Positions 1 through 8,301 of a DNA stretch of 24,275 nucleotides are shown here, piece after piece (positions within the stretch are counted from its first letter, which is position 1; every line of letters starts with the position of its first letter). The stretch is from contig CAYLUU010000032.1 in the NCBI GenBank assembly GCA_964386925.1, forward strand, positions 1 through 24,275, in the 5' to 3' direction. The notes beneath the pieces were generated by a model that had not been told where the DNA came from, made no database searches, and was given only the letters and a program-made list of their open reading frames with translations. Both the position numbers and the translations under genes were made by a program. This DNA is from CAG-791 sp964386925 (lineage in GTDB: Bacteria; Bacillota; Clostridia; Lachnospirales; Lachnospiraceae).

Positions 1-981
1 CACATGCTCTCTTCCCGCAAAAGCCGACACCAGCATCACCAACGTCGATTCCGGCAAATGGAAATTCGTGATCAGACCATCCATCACCTTGAACTGATAT
101 CCCGGGTAGATGAAAATCGACGTATTATCTGCCCCGGCATGCACGGTGCCGTTCTCATCCGCCGCCGATTCAATCGTCCGGCAGCTGGTGGTTCCAACAC
201 AAATCACGCGTCCCCCTTTTGCATGGGTCTCATTGATGAGGGCCGCCGATTCCGGAGACACATTGTACCATTCCGTATGCATGTGATGATTTGTCACATC
301 GTCGACCTTTACCGGGCGGAAGGTTCCAAGCCCTACATGGAGCGTGACATAGGCAATGTTGACGCCCTTTTTCTGAATTCGCTCCAGCAGCTCTTCAGTG
401 AAATGAAGTCCTGCTGTCGGCGCAGCTGCACTGCCGTCGAACTTTGCATAGACCGTCTGATACATGTTCGGATCCTGCAGCTTGTGCGTGATGTACGGCG
501 GCAGAGGCATCTCGCCCAAACGGTCCAGAACCTCTTCGAAAATCCCATCATAATGGAACTGTACCAACCGGTTTCCATCCTCTACAACGTCCAGAATCTC
601 AGCCCGCAGCTGACCATTGCCAAAGCTTGCCCAGGTACCGGGACGAAGCTTTTTCCCGGGGCGTACCAGCGTCTCCCAGATATCATTCTCCCGGCGCTTT
701 AAGAGCAGAATCTCCACATTGGCACCGGTTCCCTCCTTCGTTCCAAGGAGTCTTGCCGGAATAACCTTGGTATTGTTGAGAACCAGCGTATCTCCTGGAT
801 GCAGATAGTCGATCACATCATGAAATACCTTATGCTCCAGCTCTCCCGTCTCGCGATCAATGCACAAAAGCCGGCAGGCATCCCTCACCTCGTTGGGATC
901 CTGCGCAATCAGCTCCTCGGGCAGGTCAAAATAGTAATCCGCGGTCTTGTGTCCAATCGGCACGCTGCTGTTTTCTGCCAT
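1..981 (-). CDS. queA: S-adenosylmethionine:tRNA ribosyltransferase-isomerase QueA (3' end outside window)
   Basis: QueA transfers and isomerises the ribosyl part of S-adenosylmethionine onto 7-aminomethyl-7-deazaguanine at the tRNA wobble position, giving epoxyqueuosine in the cytoplasm. The reading frame runs from ATG at 979-981 to the window edge without a stop, 327 codons, so only about the last 15-20 residues of a usual ~340-residue QueA are missing. Family stretches seen include an N-terminal YYFDLPEELIAQ, then LVLNNTKVIPARLLG, AAPTAGLHFTEELL, HVGLGTFRPV and FHLPESTLVMLVSAFAG. A purine-rich AGGAAAGGG lies just before the start. It is the last visible gene of a minus-strand group with the M18 aminopeptidase (95 bp gap) and the membrane protein. 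No convincing promoter was seen in that gap. The family assignment is secure. Confidence 0.96.
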   Translation of the reverse strand, partial: MAENSSVPIGHKTADYYFDLPEELIAQDPNEVRDACRLLCIDRETGELEHKVFHDVIDYLHPGDTLVLNNTKVIPARLLGTKEGTGANVEILLLKRRENDIWETLVRPGKKLRPGTWASFGNGQLRAEILDVVEDGNRLVQFHYDGIFEEVLDRLGEMPLPPYITHKLQDPNMYQTVYAKFDGSAAAPTAGLHFTEELLERIQKKGVNIAYVTLHVGLGTFRPVKVDDVTNHHMHTEWYNVSPESAALINETHAKGGRVICVGTTSCRTIESAADENGTVHAGADNTSIFIYPGYQFKVMDGLITNFHLPESTLVMLVSAFAGREHV

Positions 982-1076
982 ATGTCACCCTTTCCTTTCA
1001 GGCCTGCAGCCATTCAGAAATGTAACGATTCAAAAGCCAAATAAACCTGCTTGACTCTGAATAGTCACAAATATTC

Positions 1077-2549
1077 TTATTTCGCATTCCGCAGGCAGGC
1101 ATACTTCAGGAATGCCTTGTAGCCACGATAAGCCTCATAAATATCCGCCTTGGACGCTGCCTCAGCCGGAGAATGCATCGACATCACCGGCACATCGCTG
1201 TCGATCACGTTCATGCCGTACAGGGCCAGAATGTAGGGAATGTTTCCGCCGCCGCCAACATCTACCTTGCCAAGCTCCGCCGTCTGCGTGGTGACACCTT
1301 CCTTACTGAAGATGTCACGAAGGTGAGCAATGTACTCTGCATTCGCATCATTGGATCCGCTCTTTCCGCGAGAACCCGTAAACTTGTTAAACACCATGCC
1401 GCGTCCTAGGAAGGCCGTATTCTTCTCATCAAAGCACTCTGCCCAGTTCGGATCATAAGCCGAGGAGACATCGCTCGAGAGCATATCCGAATTTGCAAGG
1501 CAGCGGCGCATTGCAAGATCACTGTACTGACCGCACAGATTCATCACCTCTGCCAGTGCATTTTCAAAATAGCGGGACTGCATGCCGGTTGCTCCTACCG
1601 AGCCGATCTCCTCCTTATCCACCAAAAGGCAGACGCTCGTGCGCTCCGGTGCATTTTCCTTATTGTCGAACTGCGTGTCCACAATGGCGCGGAAGGAAGG
1701 GTATGCGCAGACGCGGTCATCCTGGCCATATCCCAGGATCATGCTGCGGTCGAAGCCGGCATCACGGGCAGGACCTGCCGGAACCACTTCCAGCTCTGCT
1801 GACTCAAAATCCTCTTCCTCAATGCCATACTGCTCTGCAAGGATCTGCAGAAGAGTATCCTTCACTGCTTCCTTAACATCCTTCTTTTCTTTTTTGTCCT
1901 TCTTGCCGGCTTTGGTCTTGGCATCAATGATGATCGGCTTGTTGCCAATGATAAGATCCAGTGCCTCACCCTCAATCACTTCAGCAGCCTTCTTCTGCAT
2001 CTGATTCTGGGCCAGATGAATCAAGAGGTCCGAAACGAAGAATACCGGATCATCCGGGTCCTCTCCGACATTGAGAACAACCGTCTCTCCGTCCTTCTTT
2101 ACAATCACGCCGTGCAGAGCAAGCGGACGGGCAACGAACTGGTATTTCTTGATGCCGCCGTAATAGTGTGTATCCAGATAGCCGAACCCAGCCTTTTCAT
2201 ACAGAGGATTCTGCTTCACATCCATGCGCGGGCTGTCAATGTGCGCGCCCAGAATGTTCAGTCCTTCCTCGATCGGCTTCTGTCCGATCCGGAACAGCAC
2301 CATCGACTTGTTCATCCAGGTCATGTATACCTTATCGCCGGCCTTCAGACCCTTTCCGTCCTTCTCATAAGCCTCAATGGCACGTGACAGTTCCACATAC
2401 CCTGCCTCCTCTGCTGCATTGACGAAGGTATCCACGCACTCGCGCTCCGTCTTGTTCTCCGAAATAAACTGACGATACTCCTCTGCAAATTCAAAGCACT
2501 GCTTCTGCATTTCCAGATCATAGGTGTTCCAGACATTCTCTCGTTCCAT
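1077..2549 (-). CDS. M18 family zinc aminopeptidase
   Basis: This 490-residue protein is a cytoplasmic M18 metallopeptidase (the aspartyl aminopeptidase / LAP4 family), which removes N-terminal amino acids from peptides using two zinc ions. Visible family motifs are GAHIDSPR near residues 101-108 (first metal His and Asp), VDKEEIGSVGATG around residues 311-323 (catalytic and metal Glu pair), SSDVSSAYDPNW, and MSMHSPAEAASKAD near the C-terminus (last metal His). A Lys-rich patch, AGKKDKKEKKDVKE, sits in the middle of the protein and is probably a surface loop. The length is slightly above the common 430-480. AGGAGAG lies 5-6 bases before the ATG and overlaps the end of the upstream membrane-protein gene, only 9 bp away, so the two are very likely cotranscribed. 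In vivo substrates cannot be read from the sequence. Confidence 0.95.
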   Translation of the reverse strand: MERENVWNTYDLEMQKQCFEFAEEYRQFISENKTERECVDTFVNAAEEAGYVELSRAIEAYEKDGKGLKAGDKVYMTWMNKSMVLFRIGQKPIEEGLNILGAHIDSPRMDVKQNPLYEKAGFGYLDTHYYGGIKKYQFVARPLALHGVIVKKDGETVVLNVGEDPDDPVFFVSDLLIHLAQNQMQKKAAEVIEGEALDLIIGNKPIIIDAKTKAGKKDKKEKKDVKEAVKDTLLQILAEQYGIEEEDFESAELEVVPAGPARDAGFDRSMILGYGQDDRVCAYPSFRAIVDTQFDNKENAPERTSVCLLVDKEEIGSVGATGMQSRYFENALAEVMNLCGQYSDLAMRRCLANSDMLSSDVSSAYDPNWAECFDEKNTAFLGRGMVFNKFTGSRGKSGSNDANAEYIAHLRDIFSKEGVTTQTAELGKVDVGGGGNIPYILALYGMNVIDSDVPVMSMHSPAEAASKADIYEAYRGYKAFLKYACLRNAK

Positions 2550-2558
2550 TTTACTCTC

Positions 2559-4307
2559 CTATTCTTCCGCAGCATTTACGCCGCGAACACTGTTTTTGTG
2601 AAAATATTCGCTAAGCCGCACATTCGCCCAATCCCCTGGATCCGTGCTGAGATCCAGATAGAACAACAGCTCCGGCTGTACCGTGTGCAGCGGCAGCTCC
2701 GCATCTGTGATGGAGTCGTCCTGCAGCACCGCAAGTCTGTCCTGGCTCTCTTTTCCGTACTGCGCAGCGCTCCCGTTTATAAGATCCGTAAGAGCACTGG
2801 CTGCCGTATAAAACCTCGGGTTCGCCTTCACTGTCAGTGCAGAAAACGCGATGAATAACGCCGCCATGCATGCCAGCGTTCTCTTACAGCTGCCGCTCGC
2901 AATCCCATTTCCGAATTTCTCTCCGGTCAATGTCTCACGTAAGGCTCCGGCTGACCGCACATGCCAGTACAGCCATCCCACCAGATACCACTCGAGAATT
3001 ATCAGAATGAGAACCCAATGCAGCCAGAACGTACTCTGAATCCGGCCGGCATCCATATTGCCCTGCGCATACAGCGCCGGCGTCACCACAGCACTCACAA
3101 GGCCGTATGCAAACACCAACGCAAGAAGCGGGTACCGGTAACTGAGACGTCTTCTGTTTTTCCCATTATCTTCGGATCTATTCTCTTTGCAAAACTCAAT
3201 CCAGAAAACCACGCCTGCCGCAGCCGCGATCAGCAGCACAGCCCAGTTCATCCATTGATTCAAAGGATAGGACAATGTGTAATACAGCGACAGCAAAATA
3301 GCCTTCACTGCGCCGTAACCTGTCGCTTCCCCGCCGCGAATCCGGTTTCCCGGCGCCATACAGCTGGCTGCAAAGCCGGCGAGCTGGAGCAGTACCGGCA
3401 GTGCCAGATATGGTTTCCACACGCCGCGCCGCAGCGCGTGCCCCGCCGTAATATTTTCGAAAGAAATCGAACTCTCTGTCCTCACAAGCATTGAAAATTT
3501 CGATGTCTTCCGTTCTGCTCTTTGCACATCATCCGCTGCAAAGAATATTCCGATCCGTCCACTGCAGACCAGGAACAGCACCACTAGGAACAGAACACTC
3601 AGGATTGCATATGACAGTGCGCTCAGATAATTACCGCCTCCTGCCAATAAACCGAAGATGCAGGCAAGAACATAACATATAATCCAGCCGTTCTTTGCAT
3701 GTTTTGCATCCCTTCCGCCGTAAATACAAAGGATCAGACACGCAAGATACAAAAGTCCAACTGCAAAGGTCAACGTGTAATTTCCCGCACCGCTGTACCA
3801 GTAAAAGGCCTCCACCCGAAGACTTCCTTCCGGCATCAGCTGCACCATCAGGAATAACACCAGTACCGTCATGCAGCGCCGCACGGACCGGCTCATCCCA
3901 AGCGCCTTTTCCATCAATGCATACAGAAAGCTGATGACGCCGATATGCAGCCCTGCCAAAACAATGACCGGTGCCAGCCAGTACCAGCCATCGCCGAAGG
4001 TGGACGGCGAAACGGTGGTGAAAAGACACGATGTATAATAACCAATCCATGTCCGATAATAGCGAATCGTCTCTGTCACAATTTTACCGAGCACAGCCAG
4101 AACAGATCCTGTCTGCTCGAAGACCAGCCGGGTTCCAAGTCCCATGGAATAATCATCCGCCGAAGGATAATCATATCCTGCAATGAGCAGCAGTGGGATC
4201 AGAGACAGCGCATAAAGGACAACAAGAATCCAGGAGAGGTGCCCTGCGGCATCTCCCCTCTCTCTCATCTGCTGTTCTACTGCCTGGTTATTCTTTCTGA
4301 TCTGCAT
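2559..4307 (-). CDS. polytopic membrane protein, DUF6056-like (possible GT-C-type glycosyltransferase relative)
   Basis: This 582-residue integral membrane protein has one TM segment soon after the N-terminus and roughly ten or more hydrophobic segments after that. An extracytoplasmic-type loop after the first TM contains PSADDYSMG and then YYRTWIGYYTS. This layout (acidic DDY pair after TM1, then W-x-G-Y) resembles the DUF6056 / GtrII-like membrane families suspected of sugar transfer to cell-surface polymers. The C-terminal ~90 residues are soluble and end with a DPGDWANVRLSEYF-type stretch, also seen in that group. Function is inference only; no catalytic proof is visible. Neither the first ATG (4305-4307) nor the next in-frame ATG (4266-4268, beginning MRERGD) has a good ribosome binding site, so the start is uncertain. 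The gene precedes the aminopeptidase by 9 bp and probably leads that transcript. Confidence 0.7.
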   Translation of the reverse strand: MQIRKNNQAVEQQMRERGDAAGHLSWILVVLYALSLIPLLLIAGYDYPSADDYSMGLGTRLVFEQTGSVLAVLGKIVTETIRYYRTWIGYYTSCLFTTVSPSTFGDGWYWLAPVIVLAGLHIGVISFLYALMEKALGMSRSVRRCMTVLVLFLMVQLMPEGSLRVEAFYWYSGAGNYTLTFAVGLLYLACLILCIYGGRDAKHAKNGWIICYVLACIFGLLAGGGNYLSALSYAILSVLFLVVLFLVCSGRIGIFFAADDVQRAERKTSKFSMLVRTESSISFENITAGHALRRGVWKPYLALPVLLQLAGFAASCMAPGNRIRGGEATGYGAVKAILLSLYYTLSYPLNQWMNWAVLLIAAAAGVVFWIEFCKENRSEDNGKNRRRLSYRYPLLALVFAYGLVSAVVTPALYAQGNMDAGRIQSTFWLHWVLILIILEWYLVGWLYWHVRSAGALRETLTGEKFGNGIASGSCKRTLACMAALFIAFSALTVKANPRFYTAASALTDLINGSAAQYGKESQDRLAVLQDDSITDAELPLHTVQPELLFYLDLSTDPGDWANVRLSEYFHKNSVRGVNAAEE

Positions 4308-4367
4308 ACAATATGTTCAACGATTCAATATCAGACAAATGCGCAACGTAAATGTTACATTATCAAA

Positions 4368-4395
4368 GGGGCAGGGCCGCATCTGGCCATGCCCC
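4368..4395 (-). terminator. intrinsic terminator-like hairpin after pheT
   Basis: The hairpin has GGGGCA (4368-4373) pairing with TGCCCC (4390-4395), a G/A mismatch, then GGCC pairing with GGCC around a 6-base loop. On the minus strand the stem is followed only by TTTGATAAT, so the T tract is short. It lies 47 bp downstream of the pheT stop and before the membrane-protein gene, so it most likely closes the pheST transcript. The rest of this 134-bp gap shows only an imperfect AATGTTACATT dyad at 4352-4362. Confidence 0.7.
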
Positions 4396-4441
4396 CACTG
4401 TACAATTCCCAGTACATCACTTGATGCACCGATTTTATTTC

Positions 4442-6976
4442 TTACGATCTCAGCTCGATGTTCAGGCTCTCCAGACCATTCAGAATCTTCTTCATGGTCT
4501 TATCCACTTCCTCGGTCTCCAGCGTGCGATCCTTGTGACGGAAGGTCAGGCTGTAGGCCATGGACTTGCAGCCGGTCTTCACCTGTGCACCCTCATACAG
4601 ATCGAACAAACGGTAGCTCTCCAGAAGCTTTCCGCCTCTTTGCTCAATCACTTCCTCGATGGCACCGGCGGTAACCTCTTTCGGCACCACCATGGAAATG
4701 TCACGGCTCATCGCCGGGAACTTCGCAATTCCCTCGTAGTGATGTGCAAAGGAAGCCTTCTCCAGAACCGCCTTCAGGTCGATGCAGGCAACGTATGCAC
4801 GATCACCGATTCCATAGGCCTTTGCCACAGTGGGATGAACCTCTCCCATATAGCCGATCACCGTCTGCACAGCTGCCCCCTTCGGGCCGCCGTGAGGATC
4901 CGACAGAATAATCTGTGCCTGTCTTCCAGGGTGCAGGAAACTCTTGCCGGCATTCGGATCGCAGAGCATCTTCTCTTTTACGCCGGCGGTCCGGAGGAAA
5001 TCCTCCACCACGCCCTTCAGCGTATAGAAGCTGCCATCGCCGTAGAAGCCCAGCGTCAGCTGCGGGCGCTCATCCGGATAATCCGTCAGCGGGAGCTCCT
5101 TGGCGAGATAAATTTTGCCCAGATCGAAGAGCTTCACATCCTTGTTGCGACGGGAATAGTTGGTGCCCAGCGATGACAGGATAGAACTCATCATCTGCGT
5201 CCGCATAATGGAGAAATCTTCACCCAGCGGATTCGAGATCTTAATCGCCTTGCGCTCAATGGCCTCTGCATCCAGCAGCAGCGTATCGAACACCTTCGGG
5301 CTTTCAAAGGAGAAGGTATCCGATTCCGAATAGCCATAATCCATGGCAACCGTTCTCGCGATATCCTGAAGCTTCATCATCGGCTGCAGACCGCCTACGG
5401 TCGCAGAGCTTGCCGGCAGGGTGGTCGGAATTTTGTCATAACCGTCAAACCGTGCGATCTCTTCTGCAATGTCACACATCGCCTTCAGATCCTGACGGAA
5501 GGACGGAACAATCAATTCATTTGCCGCCTCATCATAAGACAGCTCCTCCTCCGCGAAAATCTCCAGCATATGCTCTTTCGTATATGAGGTTCCAAGGTAG
5601 GCGTTAATCTTCTCCGGCTCAAACGGAATTCTCCGAAGCTCCGGGAGCTCTGCGTGCACATCTACATAAGTTCTGGCAACCTTACCGCAGCCCAGCTCTT
5701 CCATCAGCTGGCAGGCGCGGTTCATGGCATCCAATGCATTGTAAGGATCCAGCCCCTTTTCGAAGATGGCCGATGCCTCCGTGCGAAGGCCTACTCTCTT
5801 GGAGGACTTACGAATATTCGTTCCATTAAAGGTTGCTGCCTCGAAAAGAACGGTATGTACGTCCTCGGTGATCATTGAATCCTCACCGCCCATGATGCCG
5901 GCAATGCCGACCGGACGCTCGGCGTCATTGATCATCAGAACGTTGCTATCCAGCTTCCTCTCCTGTCCATCCAGAGTAGTGAAGACATCTCCGTCCTGTG
6001 CTCTCTTCACGATGATCTTCCCGCCGTGAATGGTGTCATAATCATAGGCATGCATCGGCTGGCCGTATTCCATCATAACGAAGTTCGTGATGTCGACCAG
6101 ATTGTTGATCGGACGAATTCCGTAATTGGCCAGTCTTCTCTGCATCCAGCGAGGGCTCGGCGCGAGCTTTACATCTGTGCAGATCGCAGCCACATAGCGG
6201 GTGCACAAGTCCTTATCCTCGATGGAAACCTCTACGTAATCCGAGGTATCCTTCTCTCCCTCGTGCTTCACAGTAACCACCGGAGCCTTGAAAGGCTTGC
6301 GGAAGGTTACAGCTGCCTCTCTGGCAATACCGAGAATCGAGTAGCAGTCCACACGATTCGAAGTAATCTCATATTCAAAGCTCGTGTCATGCAGGCCCAG
6401 CGCCTCCATGGCATCGCTTCCCAGCTCAAGCTCTGCAGCCTGATCCTTCGGGAAAACATAAATGCCGTCTTCCGGGGCCTCGGGATACATATCTCTGCTG
6501 GCGCCCAGCTCTTCGATGCCGCACATCATGCCGGTGCTCGGCAGACCTCTCATTTTGCCAGACTTGATCTTAAAGCCCTCTGCCGGCGGAACCTCTCCGT
6601 CGTGGCCTGCTGCCACACGACCGCCATTTAAGCAGGTAGGAACCACATCGCCGACCTGCAGATTCTGTGCGCTGGTCACAATCTGAATGCAGTTCGCCGT
6701 CTCTGCCGTATGCTCTGTCAGACCATCGGTCTCTTCCGTGTAGCCGTTCCCGGCATAGGCGCTGCCGATTCCAACGCGGCACACCCAGAGCTTATCTGCG
6801 TCGGGGTGTTTAGCCATCGCTTCCACACGGCCGACTACAATCTTCTCACAGTTGTGATCCAGTCTCTTCCAGTTCTCGACCTTGGTGCCCGAAAGGGTCA
6901 TCTCGTCGTAATATTCTTTGTCCGTGCAATCCAGCTCCGGAACGTAATCCTTAATCCAGGAAAGTGGTGTATTCAT
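4442..6976 (-). CDS. pheT: phenylalanine--tRNA ligase beta subunit
   Basis: PheT forms the alpha2-beta2 enzyme with PheS and charges tRNA-Phe; the beta chain binds tRNA and edits mischarged tyrosine. The 844-residue protein begins MNTPLSWIKDYVPEL, as PheT does. It then has the OB-fold tRNA-binding domain with VGRVEAMAKHPDADKLWVC (from about residue 48), the B3/B4 editing region, and a B5-type region around residues 430-500. A DISMVVPKEV-containing FDX-ACB anticodon-binding domain fills the last ~95 residues. The OB fold contains a ~20-residue insert, about residues 72-94, which makes the protein somewhat longer than the common ~800. AAGGAGA lies 6 bases before the ATG. The gene follows pheS by 65 bp, the usual order, and is followed by a hairpin terminator. 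Confidence 0.98.
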   Translation of the reverse strand: MNTPLSWIKDYVPELDCTDKEYYDEMTLSGTKVENWKRLDHNCEKIVVGRVEAMAKHPDADKLWVCRVGIGSAYAGNGYTEETDGLTEHTAETANCIQIVTSAQNLQVGDVVPTCLNGGRVAAGHDGEVPPAEGFKIKSGKMRGLPSTGMMCGIEELGASRDMYPEAPEDGIYVFPKDQAAELELGSDAMEALGLHDTSFEYEITSNRVDCYSILGIAREAAVTFRKPFKAPVVTVKHEGEKDTSDYVEVSIEDKDLCTRYVAAICTDVKLAPSPRWMQRRLANYGIRPINNLVDITNFVMMEYGQPMHAYDYDTIHGGKIIVKRAQDGDVFTTLDGQERKLDSNVLMINDAERPVGIAGIMGGEDSMITEDVHTVLFEAATFNGTNIRKSSKRVGLRTEASAIFEKGLDPYNALDAMNRACQLMEELGCGKVARTYVDVHAELPELRRIPFEPEKINAYLGTSYTKEHMLEIFAEEELSYDEAANELIVPSFRQDLKAMCDIAEEIARFDGYDKIPTTLPASSATVGGLQPMMKLQDIARTVAMDYGYSESDTFSFESPKVFDTLLLDAEAIERKAIKISNPLGEDFSIMRTQMMSSILSSLGTNYSRRNKDVKLFDLGKIYLAKELPLTDYPDERPQLTLGFYGDGSFYTLKGVVEDFLRTAGVKEKMLCDPNAGKSFLHPGRQAQIILSDPHGGPKGAAVQTVIGYMGEVHPTVAKAYGIGDRAYVACIDLKAVLEKASFAHHYEGIAKFPAMSRDISMVVPKEVTAGAIEEVIEQRGGKLLESYRLFDLYEGAQVKTGCKSMAYSLTFRHKDRTLETEEVDKTMKKILNGLESLNIELRS

Positions 6977-7004
6977 TGCTGTCTCCTTCTATCGTCTTCT
7001 GTTT

Positions 7005-7049
7005 GCATCCATCAGAACCATTCCTATCCGAACTGGTTCCATCAGAACT
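7005..7049 (-). repeat. three imperfect 15-bp tandem repeats at the end of pheS
   Basis: Read on the minus strand, three adjacent 15-base units follow the pattern (CA/TG)GTTC(T/G)GAT-purine-rich. The first contains the last two codons and the stop of pheS (CAG TTC TGA), and the next two lie in the pheS-pheT gap. On the plus strand this shows as TCCATCAGAAC at 7008-7018 and again at 7038-7048. GAACCA (7015-7020) and TGGTTC (7034-7039) could also pair as a weak hairpin. Confidence 0.6.
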
Positions 7050-8064
7050 GATCAATAAAGCGCTTGTCATTCTCGTACAGAAGGCGCATATCATCGATTT
7101 CATACTTCAGAAGCGCAATGCGTTCCAGACCAACGCCGAAGGCAAAGCCGGAATAGGTCTCCGGATCAATATTGCTCATTTCCAGAACGTGAGGATGTAC
7201 CATGCCGCAGCCAAGGATCTCGATCCAGCCCTCATTCTTGCAGAAGCTGCAGCCTTTTCCGCCGCACTTGAAGCAGGACACATCCATCTCAGCAGAAGGC
7301 TCCGTGAACGGGAAGTGATGCGGACGGAAGCGAACCTTCGTGTCCTCTCCGAAAATAGACTTTGCGAACTCAGCCAGTGTTCCCTTCAGGTCAGCAAACG
7401 TAATTCCCTTATCGATTACCAGACCCTCTACCTGATGGAAGACCGGGCTGTGCGTCGCATCTACCTCATCGGCACGATATACACGTCCGGGTGCAATCAT
7501 GCGGATCGGGATGCGTCCCTTCTCCATCTCATGAATCTGCGTACCGGAAGTCTGCGTGCGCAGGAGCATCTCGCCGTTTATGTAGAAGGTATCCTGCTCG
7601 TCCTTCGCCGGATGATCTGCCGGAATGTTCAGAGCCTCAAAGTTATAGTAATCCTTCTCAATTTCGGGTCCCTCGACGACCTCGTAGCCCATACCGATGA
7701 AGACCTCTTCGATCTCCCGCAGTGCAACGGTGTTCGGATGAAGGTGTCCTCTCTCTTCCCGCTGTGCCGGAAGCGTCACATCGATGGTCTCCGCCTTCAG
7801 GCGCTCTGCCAGAAGCTTTGCCTCAATCTCCTTTTGATGAGAGGTGATGGCTTCCTCGATGCGGGTTCTGGTCTCATTGACCATCTGTCCGACCTTCGGG
7901 CGCTCCTCTGCAGCCACATCCTTCATTCCCTTGAGAATGCCGGTGAGCTGACCTTTCTTGCCCAGAAAATCAACCTTAATCTGATTGATTTCTTCCGGAG
8001 AGAACGCCTTCTCCAGACGCTCTTTGGCTTCCTGCCGGATCCGTTCCAGATCTTCCTGTATCAT
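7042..8064 (-). CDS. pheS: phenylalanine--tRNA ligase alpha subunit
   Basis: PheS is the catalytic class II subunit of phenylalanyl-tRNA synthetase, activating phenylalanine with ATP in the cytoplasm. The 340-residue length is normal. The N-terminal ~90 residues form the coiled-coil tRNA-contact arm. The catalytic core shows RTQTSGTQI, SPVFHQVEGLVID (motif 2 region), FRPHHFPFTEPSAEMDV, ILGCGMVHP and FGVGLERIALLKY (motif 3). A four-Cys cluster, CFKCGGKGCSFC, probably binds zinc, as in many bacterial PheS proteins. AAGGAGA is well placed 8 bases before the ATG. A TATAAT box about 47 bases upstream of the start suggests its own promoter with a short leader. No T-box consensus or room for a T-box leader was found between that promoter and the start. 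Confidence 0.98.
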   Translation of the reverse strand: MIQEDLERIRQEAKERLEKAFSPEEINQIKVDFLGKKGQLTGILKGMKDVAAEERPKVGQMVNETRTRIEEAITSHQKEIEAKLLAERLKAETIDVTLPAQREERGHLHPNTVALREIEEVFIGMGYEVVEGPEIEKDYYNFEALNIPADHPAKDEQDTFYINGEMLLRTQTSGTQIHEMEKGRIPIRMIAPGRVYRADEVDATHSPVFHQVEGLVIDKGITFADLKGTLAEFAKSIFGEDTKVRFRPHHFPFTEPSAEMDVSCFKCGGKGCSFCKNEGWIEILGCGMVHPHVLEMSNIDPETYSGFAFGVGLERIALLKYEIDDMRLLYENDKRFIDQF

Positions 8065-8097
8065 ATATATTCTCCTTAATTCTACGACTTACTGAAC

Positions 8098-8301
8098 TCA
8101 ATCAGAATCTATTATACATGGATTCTTCACATTTGCCACCGAGTCACGTGAAACTCTTGTGCTCATATTGTTCTGACACAGATATGCCGTCAAGCGGCAG
8201 ATCATGCGCGCCGCTGGGCCATGCTGCTCGTAATCCACAGATTCCTCATCTCCACCGAGCTGAAAAGCAGCGCCGGGGCCTGCTCGCCATTCCTGTATCA
8301 C
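8098..8301 (-). CDS. possible 67-residue hypothetical protein overlapping the hemZ stop
   Basis: This short frame starts with GTG and shares four bases (GTGA) with the hemZ stop, the usual arrangement for translational coupling. GGAG lies 3-4 bases before the GTG. The product begins MIQEWRAGPGAAFQLGGDEE and has no recognisable domain, signal peptide or TM segment. Its 3' half would overlap the pheST promoter (-10 at 8111-8116). Codon use in the first half resembles that of neighbours, and the later part is less gene-like. It could be a real small protein, a decayed gene remnant or chance. I do not recognise it and give no function. Confidence 0.28.
   Translation of the reverse strand: MIQEWRAGPGAAFQLGGDEESVDYEQHGPAARMICRLTAYLCQNNMSTRVSRDSVANVKNPCIIDSD
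8111..8139 (-). promoter_or_regulatory. predicted sigma-A promoter of pheST
   Basis: On the minus strand a perfect -10 TATAAT (8111-8116) is preceded, after a 17-base spacer, by GTGGCA (8134-8139), which matches TTGACA at four of six positions. Transcription would begin near 8104, leaving a leader of about 40 bases before the pheS ATG. Confidence 0.6.

Noticed and set aside
4340..4351. TGCGCAACGTAA shared with 13232-13243, each beside a terminator
   Set aside because: A shared 12-mer is expected several times by chance in 24 kb, and similarity does not extend on either side.
6964..8079. Plus-strand open frame of 371 codons antisense to pheS
   Set aside because: It is a shadow of the pheS coding frame with no recognisable protein family.
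8181..8203. Hairpin TGCCG-TCAAG-CGGCA between hemZ and pheS as a terminator
   Set aside because: The stem is short with a mismatch and has no T tract on the minus strand; it also lies within the small coupled frame.
8065..8297. Possible T-box riboswitch before pheS
   Set aside because: No T-box consensus was found on the minus strand, and the leader after the predicted promoter is only about 40 bases.
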